DNA of 64,000 nucleotides from Winogradskya consettensis (lineage in GTDB: Bacteria > Actinomycetota > Actinomycetes > Mycobacteriales > Micromonosporaceae): positions 1 to 64,000 of the forward strand of contig NZ_BOQP01000029.1 in assembly GCF_018332715.1 (NCBI RefSeq), read 5' to 3'. The first letter of the stretch is position 1. Each line of letters opens with the position of its first letter. Shown here piece after piece: positions 53,787-60,769 of the stretch. The notes beneath the pieces are model-generated. The model saw nothing but the letters and a program-made list of their open reading frames with translations, searched no databases and was not told where the DNA came from. A program made the translations under genes and the position numbers.

Positions 53787-55051
53787 GGCGTCCAGAGCCG
53801 GTCGACGGGCATGACGTGGATGCGATCCTCGTAGGTATACGAGCGCAGTCCGGTGCTCAAGGCCACTCCGGCGATGAATCTGTCACCAAGAGTGTCGCGT
53901 AACTTGCGGAGGCCTTTGAGGTCGTTGCCGCTGACGCGTTCGTTCGCCTTGACCTCAAAAGCGAGCACCCGGCCGTCGTCGAACTCGATGACGTAGTCGA
54001 CCTCATCGCCGTCGTGGGTACGCCAGTGCCCGGTGGCGGCCCGCTCATCCAGCCATGAGACCTGCTTGCGGAGTTCACCGACGACGAAAGTCTCGAGTAG
54101 GTGGCCGAACTCCGACAGGGCCGTCGGATCGAGAGTGGCGAGCCTGGTGGGCGTGACCCGCATGAGCCGAGCGGCCACTCCGGAATCGACGACATGCACT
54201 TTCGGCGATGCCGCGGCTCGCACGCGCAGCGTCTTGCCCCAGGCCGGCAACCGGTCGATGAGGAAGAGGTCTTCGAGGAGGCGGACGTATTCCTCGATTG
54301 TTCTGCGTTCACCGGTCAGGCCCTGGGATGCGTTGGCCAGGTTCAGCACCTGCCCGGTGCGTCCCGCGAGGCGATCCAGCAGCTCGCGGAGCATCGCGCG
54401 TTGGCGGACCCGGACAAGCTCGATGGCATCCCGCTCCAGAGACTGGCGAATGTAGTCGTCGAACCACCGGTCCCTTGCCGTGCCGCTGCGGCGTAGTGCC
54501 AGAGGGAATCCTCCAGCGCAGAGCCGGTCCACATATTCCTTGCGAGTGGTTCCCGAGGTTGGCCGAGCCGCGACCATGGCCTCAGGGTCTGCTCGTAGCG
54601 TCGGCAGAAAGTTTTCGGTCTGACCGTTGATCTCACCCTGTGACAGCGGCCAGATGGTCATGGTGTGTAGCCGGCCGGTCAGCGCCTGGGCTGTCCGGGG
54701 CAGCGCGTCCTGCCGGGTCGACCCGGTGAGGACGGCTGTGCCGGCCAAGGTGCCTTCGCGATTGAGGCGGGCCTTCAGCGCGTCGAGGATCTGCGGGACG
54801 TGCTGATACTCGTCGATGCACAGTAGGCCCGGCGTCGCGACGGCGGTCTGCGGGTTGGCTGTCACGGCATCACGAGTGCCGAGATCGTCCAGATCCAGGA
54901 CGGGCACCTGCCGGGCTTCGGCGATGGCGTTCAGCACCGTGGATTTGCCGACGGAGCGCGGGCCATGCAGGGCAATGACGGGCTCCACGTGCAGCAAGTC
55001 AACGAGCTGAGCGGAAACGCGTCGCATCGCGATCCCGGTGAGCGACTCCAT
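53780..55051 (-). CDS. AAA ATPase with DUF4143 C-terminal domain
   Basis: This 423-residue protein has an N-terminal AAA domain with Walker A LHGPRSVGKST near residue 30 and Walker B LLCIDEYQHVP, and a C-terminal DUF4143 domain with DEVDYVIEFDDGRVLAFEVKA (a PD-(D/E)XK-like EVK segment). Such proteins are common, scattered by transfer, and of unknown function. Residue 384 is a TTA codon (minus strand 53902-53900), the codon read by the adjacent tRNA. Base use looks less GC-biased than in its neighbours. I chose the ATG at 55051. Upstream are three 24-bp iterons. Confidence 0.82.
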   Translation of the reverse strand: MESLTGIAMRRVSAQLVDLLHVEPVIALHGPRSVGKSTVLNAIAEARQVPVLDLDDLGTRDAVTANPQTAVATPGLLCIDEYQHVPQILDALKARLNREGTLAGTAVLTGSTRQDALPRTAQALTGRLHTMTIWPLSQGEINGQTENFLPTLRADPEAMVAARPTSGTTRKEYVDRLCAGGFPLALRRSGTARDRWFDDYIRQSLERDAIELVRVRQRAMLRELLDRLAGRTGQVLNLANASQGLTGERRTIEEYVRLLEDLFLIDRLPAWGKTLRVRAAASPKVHVVDSGVAARLMRVTPTRLATLDPTALSEFGHLLETFVVGELRKQVSWLDERAATGHWRTHDGDEVDYVIEFDDGRVLAFEVKANERVSGNDLKGLRKLRDTLGDRFIAGVALSTGLRSYTYEDRIHVMPVDRLWTPT

Positions 55052-55075
55052 CCCGCTTGCCTCCCACGCTTCAAG

Positions 55076-55147
55076 TACCAAAATTGGAGAACCCCAAACT
55101 ACCAAAATTGGAGAACCCCAAGCTACTAAAATTGGAGCGGCCTCAAC
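55076..55147. repeat. Three 24-bp iterons with palindromic core
   Basis: Three consecutive 24-bp units start at 55076, 55100 and 55124. The first two differ at one base; the third is diverged. The first two carry the palindrome CCAAAATTGG (55078-55087, 55102-55111) in otherwise GC-rich DNA; the third has CTAAAATTGG. They sit between the divergent ATPase and rsm22 starts and look like operator sites. In one frame they could encode an eight-residue repeat, which I think is not translated. Confidence 0.75.
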
Positions 55148-55165
55148 TACCGGATCTCGATAGCC

Positions 55166-55182
55166 TAGGATCGCGCAGCGTG
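55166..55182 (+). promoter_or_regulatory. Leaderless -10 before the Rsm22 gene
   Basis: TAGGAT (55166-55171) ends 8 nt before the GTG at 55180, with no Shine-Dalgarno. This supports GTG 55180 over the longer frame from 55057 through the iterons. Confidence 0.5.
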
Positions 55183-56163
55183 AGCTTTGAGTTGCCTTCC
55201 GGCCTTCGTGCCGGGCTAGTGGCCGAGTCCGGGCGTGCTTCCGAGGACCGGATGTCGTCGTCCGTGGAGCGGCTGATCGAGGCCTATCGGTCGGGTAAGC
55301 CCGCGACCGCGCCGATTCTGGTTACCGGCACGGATGTGGCCGCGTATGCCGCGTACAGGATGCCTGCGACTTTTGCCGCTGTGCGGACGGCGCTGGAGCA
55401 GGTCGTCCGGGCGTACCCCACGTTTGAGCCGCGCACTCAGCTCGACGTCGGTGGCGGGACCGGTGCGGCCGCCTGGGCCGCGACCGATGCCTTTCCGGAC
55501 CTGGCCGAAGTCACCGTGCTGGACCAGGTCAAAGAGGCCCTGGCGGTGGGTCGCCGGCTGCTTCCGCAGGCCGCCTGGCAGCAGTGGCAGGCCGAGACCG
55601 CGGGGGAGCTGCCCGCCGCGGACCTCGTCACCATCTCCTACGTGCTCGGCGAGCTCGGCGAGAAAGCGCGGGCCGAGCTGCTGGGCCGGGCTCTGCGGGC
55701 GGCTTCCGGTCTGCTGCTGGTGATCGAGCCGGGTACGCCCGCCGGGTACGCCCGCATCCTCGACGCCCGCCAGGCGATGCTCGACCACGGGCTGACCATC
55801 GTCGCGCCGTGCCCGCACCAGGGCGCGTGCCCGCTCACCGCCACGCCCGGCGACTGGTGCCATTTTTCGGCCCGGGTCAACCGCAGCGCCCTGCACCGCA
55901 GGTTGAAGAACGCCCAACTGGGACACGAGGACGAAAAGTTCTCCTTCGTCGCGGGCGCTGCCGCCCCGGTGCTCGAGCCGCCGGACGGGCGTGTTCTGCG
56001 CCACCCCCAGTTCCGCAAGGGCATGGTGACGATGCAGCTCTGCAATGCCGACGGCACTGTACGCCCGCAGGTCGTCTCGAAGAAGGCCGGCGATCTCTAC
56101 CGCGTGGCGCGGGACGTCGAGTGGGGCGACGCCTGGTTTTCAGCCCCTTCACAGCTTCCGTAG
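55180..56163 (+). CDS. Rsm22-family ribosomal small-subunit methyltransferase-like protein
   Basis: This 327-residue protein has a methyltransferase fold (motif I region LDVGGGTGAAAWA near residue 90) and the Rsm22 Cys cluster CPHQGACPLT ... DWCHF, which probably binds an iron-sulfur or zinc centre. Mitochondrial Rsm22 is part of the small ribosomal subunit. Bacterial members are thought to act on ribosomes, but their exact substrate is unknown. Confidence 0.82.
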   Translation: MSFELPSGLRAGLVAESGRASEDRMSSSVERLIEAYRSGKPATAPILVTGTDVAAYAAYRMPATFAAVRTALEQVVRAYPTFEPRTQLDVGGGTGAAAWAATDAFPDLAEVTVLDQVKEALAVGRRLLPQAAWQQWQAETAGELPAADLVTISYVLGELGEKARAELLGRALRAASGLLLVIEPGTPAGYARILDARQAMLDHGLTIVAPCPHQGACPLTATPGDWCHFSARVNRSALHRRLKNAQLGHEDEKFSFVAGAAAPVLEPPDGRVLRHPQFRKGMVTMQLCNADGTVRPQVVSKKAGDLYRVARDVEWGDAWFSAPSQLP

Positions 56164-56245
56164 CCTGAACCGCGTCGATAGTGCGCTTACCCTTGGTAAA
56201 AGCACGATCCACGGACGTGCCACAACATCAGGGAGGCTGTTCCAA

Positions 56246-57064
56246 GTGAAGACATCGAACCCGGTGCTCTCGCGCCTCGGCCAGGCGGCCGAGCGGGAAC
56301 GCGGGGCCGGATACGGACCCTACGGGCCGCCCGCCCAGCCGGGTTACGGTCAGCCGTACGCATCGGCACCCGGCTATCCCGCCGCCCCGCCGTCCGTGCG
56401 ACCCATGACCATCGACGACGTCGTGGTCAAGACCGTGACGCTGCTCGGCATCACCGGCGTCTCCGCCGTCGCGGCCTGGAACCTCATCCCCGACAGCCTC
56501 TCCGGCGTCGCCTGGATCGGTGCCGCGGTCGTCGGCCTGGTTCTCGGCTTCGTCATCTCGTTCATGCGCGTGGCCAACCCGGCGCTCGTCGTCGCGTATG
56601 CCGTGGTGGAAGGCGCCTTCGTCGGCCTGGTCAGCGAGGCCTTCAACAACTTCTACCAGGGCATCGTCCTGCAGGCGGTGATCGCCACCTTCGGCGTCTT
56701 CTTCCTGATGGCAGCGCTCTACCGCGCCCGGGTGATCCGCGCGACGCCCAAGTTCACCCGAGGGCTGATCGCGGTCATGGGCGGCCTCTTCGCCGTCATG
56801 CTGATCAACTTCGTGCTCTCCCTCTTCGGCGTTCACACCGGCCTGCGTGACAACGGCGCCCTGGGCATCATCTTCAGCCTGGTCTGCATCGTGGTCGCCT
56901 CGCTCAGCTTCATCCTGAACTTCGACGAGATCGAGCAGGCGGTCCGCATGGGCCTGCCCCAGCGCTATTCCTGGACGGCCGCGTTCGGCATCCTGGTCGG
57001 CCTGATCTGGCTCTACCTGGAGATCCTGCGCCTGCTCAGCTTCCTGCAGAGCGGCGACGACTGA
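56246..57064 (+). CDS. Bax inhibitor-1/YccA-like membrane protein
   Basis: This 272-residue protein has a cytoplasmic Gly/Tyr/Pro-rich N-terminus (residues 1-50, repeated GYG/YP), then seven transmembrane helices of the Bax-inhibitor-1 type. The last segment, LNFDEIEQAVRMGLPQRYSW, carries the Asp pair region involved in pH-gated calcium leak in homologues. I chose GTG 56246, with AGGGAGG 9 nt upstream. Confidence 0.86.
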   Translation: MKTSNPVLSRLGQAAERERGAGYGPYGPPAQPGYGQPYASAPGYPAAPPSVRPMTIDDVVVKTVTLLGITGVSAVAAWNLIPDSLSGVAWIGAAVVGLVLGFVISFMRVANPALVVAYAVVEGAFVGLVSEAFNNFYQGIVLQAVIATFGVFFLMAALYRARVIRATPKFTRGLIAVMGGLFAVMLINFVLSLFGVHTGLRDNGALGIIFSLVCIVVASLSFILNFDEIEQAVRMGLPQRYSWTAAFGILVGLIWLYLEILRLLSFLQSGDD

Positions 57065-57109
57065 GTCTGACGCCCCGGCCGCTACCCGGTCCGCTTCCTG
57101 CGGGCCGGG

Positions 57110-57122
57110 TAGGGTTCCGGCG
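57110..57122 (+). promoter_or_regulatory. Leaderless -10 before a small ORF
   Basis: TAGGGT (57110-57115) ends 6 nt before the GTG at 57122, and no Shine-Dalgarno is present. Confidence 0.45.
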
Positions 57123-57439
57123 TGAGTGCCGACGATTTCCAGGCCGCCGTCCAGCGACTCCTCACCCAGGTGGGCCACTGGGAGACCGGCCGCTGGGCGC
57201 ACGCCGCCACCGCCACGCCCGGCACCCGTGGCGACCTCGTCCACACCCTCGTCCAGCGCCTGGCCGACCTCGGCGCCGACGCGGAACACCGCCCGCACCA
57301 CCCGGTGCCCCGCGAGCACGACATGATCCTCCCCGACCAGCTCCGCGTGTTGTCCGACGATCTGCTCGCCGCGACCCCCTCGCCGGAATTGCTGACCGAG
57401 GCCACCACCGCGATCACATCGGTGCGCGCAGCCCTCTGA
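57122..57439 (+). CDS. Small protein of unknown function
   Basis: This 105-residue soluble, helical, His-rich protein has no recognised domain. PREHDMILPDQLRVLSDDLL is its most ordered block. Codon GC bias and a leaderless-type promoter support it as a real gene. It precedes the MerR-type operator of the HAD gene. Confidence 0.6.
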   Translation: MSADDFQAAVQRLLTQVGHWETGRWAHAATATPGTRGDLVHTLVQRLADLGADAEHRPHHPVPREHDMILPDQLRVLSDDLLAATPSPELLTEATTAITSVRAAL

Positions 57440-57440
57440 G

Positions 57441-57504
57441 CTTGACCTTCCCCCCAGGGCCCTCTTGAAGCTCTTGACCTTTCCCCAGGGGAAGGTCTCA
57501 GGGT
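57441..57504 (+). promoter_or_regulatory. MerR-type promoter-operator with a partial upstream copy
   Basis: TTGACC (57474-57479) overlaps the near-perfect palindrome GACCTTTCCCC-A-GGGGAAGGTC (57476-57497). The palindrome sits in a 19-bp spacer before CAGGGT (57499-57504). Long spacers with a centred dyad are the hallmark of MerR-activated promoters. A partial copy, CTTGACCTTCCCCCCAGGG, lies at 57441-57459. The likely start, ATG 57512, is 7 nt after the -10. Confidence 0.65.
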
Positions 57505-57511
57505 CGTGATC

Positions 57512-58111
57512 ATGACTGAACGAGCTCTGATCCTCGACATCGGTGGCGTCCTGGAGATCACCCCCGCGACCGGCTGGGGTGAACGCTGGGAGCACCGGCT
57601 CGGCCTTCCCGCCGGAGACCTGAACATCCGCTTCGCAGACCTGTGGCACGCGGGCAGCATCGGCACCGTCACCGAGGCGGACGTCTCCCGCCGGATCGGT
57701 GCGGAGCTCGGGATCGACCCCGGCCCGTTCATGGCGGACCTGTGGGAGCAGTACCTCGGCACCGGCAACGAGGAGCTCATCGCATATGTGCGGGGGCTGC
57801 GGGGGCGGTGCCGGCTGGGGATTCTCAGCAACAGCTTCGTGGGTGCGAGAGAGCGGGAGGACGCAGCGTACGGCTTCAGCTCGCTCGTCGAGGAAATTCT
57901 CTACTCGCACGAGATCGGCGTCGAGAAGCCCGACCCGGCTGCCTTCACCGCGGCATGCGAGCGGCTGGCGACGGCCCCGGCCGACTGCCTCTTCGTGGAC
58001 GATCACGCACCCAACATCGAGGCCGCCCGCGCATCTGGCCTGCAGGCCGTTCTCTTCGAGGACAACGAGCTGACCATCGCCCGGATCAAGGAATTCCTCG
58101 CCGCCGCATAG
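57512..58111 (+). CDS. HAD-superfamily phosphatase
   Basis: This 199-residue protein is HAD subfamily IA. Motif I is LDIGGVLE (nucleophile Asp; the second Asp of DxD is Gly, as in YihX-type glucose-1-phosphatases), motif II ILSNS, the Lys motif GVEKPDPAAF and motif IV LFVDDHAPNI are all present. ATG 57512 is favoured by the leaderless promoter; GTG 57506 is in frame. The MerR-type operator implies induction by a small ligand or metal. Confidence 0.82.
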   Translation: MTERALILDIGGVLEITPATGWGERWEHRLGLPAGDLNIRFADLWHAGSIGTVTEADVSRRIGAELGIDPGPFMADLWEQYLGTGNEELIAYVRGLRGRCRLGILSNSFVGAREREDAAYGFSSLVEEILYSHEIGVEKPDPAAFTAACERLATAPADCLFVDDHAPNIEAARASGLQAVLFEDNELTIARIKEFLAAA

Positions 58112-58149
58112 AACGGCCCGCCACGTGACCGCCGGGCTTCGTTCGACGT

Positions 58150-58178
58150 GATCCCGCCGGGATTTGCGCGGCGGGATC
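58150..58178. terminator. Hairpin between convergent genes (1)
   Basis: GATCCCGCCG (58150-58159) pairs with CGGCGGGATC (58169-58178): a 10-bp stem and 9-nt loop after the HAD gene. Confidence 0.7.
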
Positions 58179-58203
58179 CCGCCGGGCCTCGCGGCATTGT
58201 GAA

Positions 58204-58244
58204 CCGCCGGGCCCGGCGCCCTCCTCGGCAGCCAGGCCCGGCGG
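58204..58244. terminator. Hairpin between convergent genes (2)
   Basis: CCGCCGGGCC (58204-58213) pairs with GGCCCGGCGG (58235-58244). It lies 10 bp beyond the thiolase stop and may serve the minus-strand transcript. Confidence 0.6.
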
Positions 58245-58254
58245 AAGATTCCGG

Positions 58255-59499
58255 CTAGCTGAGGCGCTCGAGGACCATGGCCATGCCCTGGCCGCCGCCG
58301 ACGCACATGGTCTCGAGACCGATGGACTTGTCGCGCCAGTCCAGGGCGTTGAGCAGGGTGCCGGTGATGCGGGCGCCGGTCATGCCGAAGGGGTGGCCCA
58401 CGGCGATCGCGCCGCCGTTGACGTTCAGCTTGTCGATCGGGATGCCGAGCTCGCGGTAGGAGGGGATCACCTGGGCGGCGAACGCCTCGTTGATCTCCAC
58501 CAGGTCGACGTCGTCGATGGTCATGCCGGCGCGGGCGAGCGCCTGGCGGGAGGCCTCCACCGGCCCGAGGCCCATGATCTCGGGCGAGAGCGCGGTGACG
58601 CCGGTCGAGACGATCCGGGCCAGCGGCGTGATCCCCAGCTCGCGAGCCTTGGTGTCACTCATGATCACCACTGCGGCGGCGCCGTCGTTGAGCGGGCAGC
58701 AGTTGCCCGCGGTGACCCGGCCGTCGGGGCGGAACACGGGCTTGAGACCGGAAACCGCCTCGATGGTCACGCCGGCCCGGGGACCGTCGTCGGCGGAGAC
58801 CACAGTGCCGTCCGGCAGGGTCACCGGCGTGATCTCCCGCTGCCAGAAGCCGTCAGCGATCGCCTTCTCGGCGAGGTTCTGGCTGCGAACCCCGAACTCG
58901 TCCATGTCCTCGCGGCTGACATTCTTGATCTGCGCCAGGTTCTCCGCGGTCTGCCCCATCGCGACGTAGACGTCGGGCAGCGCCCCGTCCTGCCGCGGGT
59001 CGTGCCAGGTCCTGCCGCCCTGCGCATACTCGGCGGTGCGCGCGTTGGCTGCGGCGAACTCCGGGTTGCCCCAGCTGCCCCCGACCAGCTCCTGCGCGGC
59101 CGACGGCAGCCCGTCGGAGCTGCCCCGGGCAAACCGGGAAACGGTCTCGACCCCGGCCGAGACGAAGATGTCGCCCTCGCCGGCCTTGATCGCGTGGAAC
59201 GCCATCCGGGTCGTCTGCAGCGAGGACGAGCAGTAACGCGTCACGGTCGCGCCGGGCAGCCCGTCGAGCCCGAGCTTCACCGCCACCACGCGGCCCATGT
59301 TGAAGCCCTGCTCCCCACCGGGAAGCCCGCACCCGAGATAGAGATCCTCGATCAGGGTCCGGTCGAGCTGCGGCACCTTGTTGAGCGCGGCATCGACAAT
59401 CGTGGCTGCGAGATCATCGGGACGAAGCTCCCGCAGCGAGCCCTTGTGGGCACGCCCGATCGGGGAGCGGGCAGTGGCAACAATGACAGCTTCCGGCAT
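58255..59499 (-). CDS. Acetyl-CoA acyltransferase (thiolase, FadA type)
   Basis: This 414-residue thiolase has the acyl-Cys motif VTRYCSSSLQT near residue 90, ECxxE-like NEAFAAQV, NVNGGAIAVGHPFG with the second catalytic His, and a C-terminal CVGGGQGMAMV with the general-base Cys. It acts in beta-oxidation or acetoacetyl-CoA synthesis. Order thiolase-SGNH-cbs matches mycobacterial fadA3-Rv1075c-cbs. Confidence 0.93.
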   Translation of the reverse strand: MPEAVIVATARSPIGRAHKGSLRELRPDDLAATIVDAALNKVPQLDRTLIEDLYLGCGLPGGEQGFNMGRVVAVKLGLDGLPGATVTRYCSSSLQTTRMAFHAIKAGEGDIFVSAGVETVSRFARGSSDGLPSAAQELVGGSWGNPEFAAANARTAEYAQGGRTWHDPRQDGALPDVYVAMGQTAENLAQIKNVSREDMDEFGVRSQNLAEKAIADGFWQREITPVTLPDGTVVSADDGPRAGVTIEAVSGLKPVFRPDGRVTAGNCCPLNDGAAAVVIMSDTKARELGITPLARIVSTGVTALSPEIMGLGPVEASRQALARAGMTIDDVDLVEINEAFAAQVIPSYRELGIPIDKLNVNGGAIAVGHPFGMTGARITGTLLNALDWRDKSIGLETMCVGGGQGMAMVLERLS

Positions 59500-59603
59500 G
59501 AGCCCACGTTAACGCGCCGGTAACTTAGCGGGGAAGCACCACTTCGTCACACCCAAATGTCGGATTTTTCGCTGACCCTCCACGCGCCGCCCGCACGGAG
59601 GGG

Positions 59604-60410
59604 TTACTCCTGGATGGAGCGGCGGCCGGCGGCCTGGGCCGCGTCGAAGACCGCCGGGTAGAGGGCGTGGGCCCAGACCCGGTAGCCGTCCGCTGAGGGG
59701 TGGAAGCCGTCATAGCAGAGGGTGCCCGCGTCGGCGCGGAAGACCGCTCCGGTTTCCTCGGCGAGGTCGACCACCGTGCCGCCGGCGCCCTCCACGGCGA
59801 TGATCTGGGCCTTCGACATGCGGCGGCCGAGCCAGCCCGTCACCTGGCGCAGGGGCTGGGCCATCGAGCGGGATGCGCCCAGGTCGGGGCAGGTGCCGAC
59901 GACCACCTGGACGCCCGCGTCGCGGAGGCGGCGGACGGCGATGCCGAGGTGGTCCGCGGAGTCTTCGGGGCTGCGCAGGCCCGTGGCGTCGTTGGCGCCG
60001 ATCAGGACCACGGCGACGTCGGGGCGGTCGCCGAGGAGGGCGCGGGCGACCTGGGTTGCCAGGTCGCTGGAGCGGGAGCCGGCTACGCCGACGCTGGAGA
60101 GCAGGACGTGCCGGGGGCCGGTTTCCGGGGTTCCTTCGGCGAGGAGGCGGGCGAGCTGGCCGCCGACCGTTTCGGAGAGCCATTCCACGCCGACGCCGAT
60201 CGCTGCCGAGTCGCCGAGCAGGACCAGGCGCAGGGTGGGGGCGCCGGAGGGACCCATCGAGGTACGCAGGGCAAGGCCCATGGTCGGCTTGGCGTAGCGG
60301 CGGCTCCGGGCGGCGATCACCTCGCCCACCAGCAGGGCGGCACCGCCCACCGCCGAGGCGAACAGGGTCGTGGCCGCGGTTCTGCCAACTCGTCCCGTCA
60401 GACCCGTCAT
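59604..60410 (-). CDS. SGNH/GDSL hydrolase, membrane-anchored
   Basis: This 268-residue SGNH hydrolase has an N-terminal helix (about 10-30). Block I LVLLGDSAAIGVG carries the Ser, GSRSSDL gives block II Gly, LIGANDATG gives block III Asn, and DGFHPSADGY holds the Asp/His pair. It would be an exported esterase. ATG 60410 is preceded by AGGAGG. A paralogue follows upstream at 60770-61963. Confidence 0.86.
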   Translation of the reverse strand: MTGLTGRVGRTAATTLFASAVGGAALLVGEVIAARSRRYAKPTMGLALRTSMGPSGAPTLRLVLLGDSAAIGVGVEWLSETVGGQLARLLAEGTPETGPRHVLLSSVGVAGSRSSDLATQVARALLGDRPDVAVVLIGANDATGLRSPEDSADHLGIAVRRLRDAGVQVVVGTCPDLGASRSMAQPLRQVTGWLGRRMSKAQIIAVEGAGGTVVDLAEETGAVFRADAGTLCYDGFHPSADGYRVWAHALYPAVFDAAQAAGRRSIQE

Positions 60411-60769
60411 GTCGCCTCCTGCCGTCGGTGCCGGCCTGGCCGACAACCACGCCGAATCCAAGGACCGGTCGCACGCCCCGGCCACGTTCCCGAAGACCGG
60501 TCCAACTCCCCGGCCGTGTCCAGCTGACCGGGCGAAAGGCCCCGGTCCGACCGGGCGAAAGGCCCCGGCCTGGCCGGGCAAAGGCCCCGGCAGTGTCCCG
60601 CTGGCCGGGGAAAATGCCCCGGCAGTGTCCCGCTGGCCGGGCAAAAGGCCCCGGCCGTGTCCCGCGGCCGGTCAGAGAGCTCCGGCCTGGCCGGTCAAAA
60701 TACACCGGCGTTGTGCAAAATGGCCGGGTGATGGGTCCGGCCGTTGTCGGAGCCGAGAGACCGGGTGGG
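60411..60769. repeat. Hairpin repeat array in the gap between SGNH genes
   Basis: This gene-free 359 bp is filled mostly by an array at 60508-60722 of eight units starting CCCCGG (or a close variant) and ending CCGGG/CCGGT plus an A-rich linker. Unit starts are 60508, 60540, 60563, 60585, 60617, 60649, 60680 and 60703. Units come in two sizes, about 22-23 bp and 31-32 bp. The longer class has an extra GTGTCC-type block. Each unit is itself an inverted repeat. Units at 60585 and 60617 are nearly identical. Frames through it look non-coding. Confidence 0.75.

Noticed and set aside
53669..55051. Integrated phage or ICE at the tRNA
   Set aside because: No integrase, relaxase or structural gene is present, and no attachment-site copy of the tRNA 3' end was found nearby.
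55057..55179. N-terminal extension of the Rsm22 protein encoded by the iterons
   Set aside because: The added residues are a low-complexity Lys/Leu/Pro repeat, and a -10 element sits just before GTG 55180.
60508..60722. Possible CRISPR array
   Set aside because: The units abut or are joined by 3-5 A residues, there are no unique spacers of constant length, and no cas gene is near.
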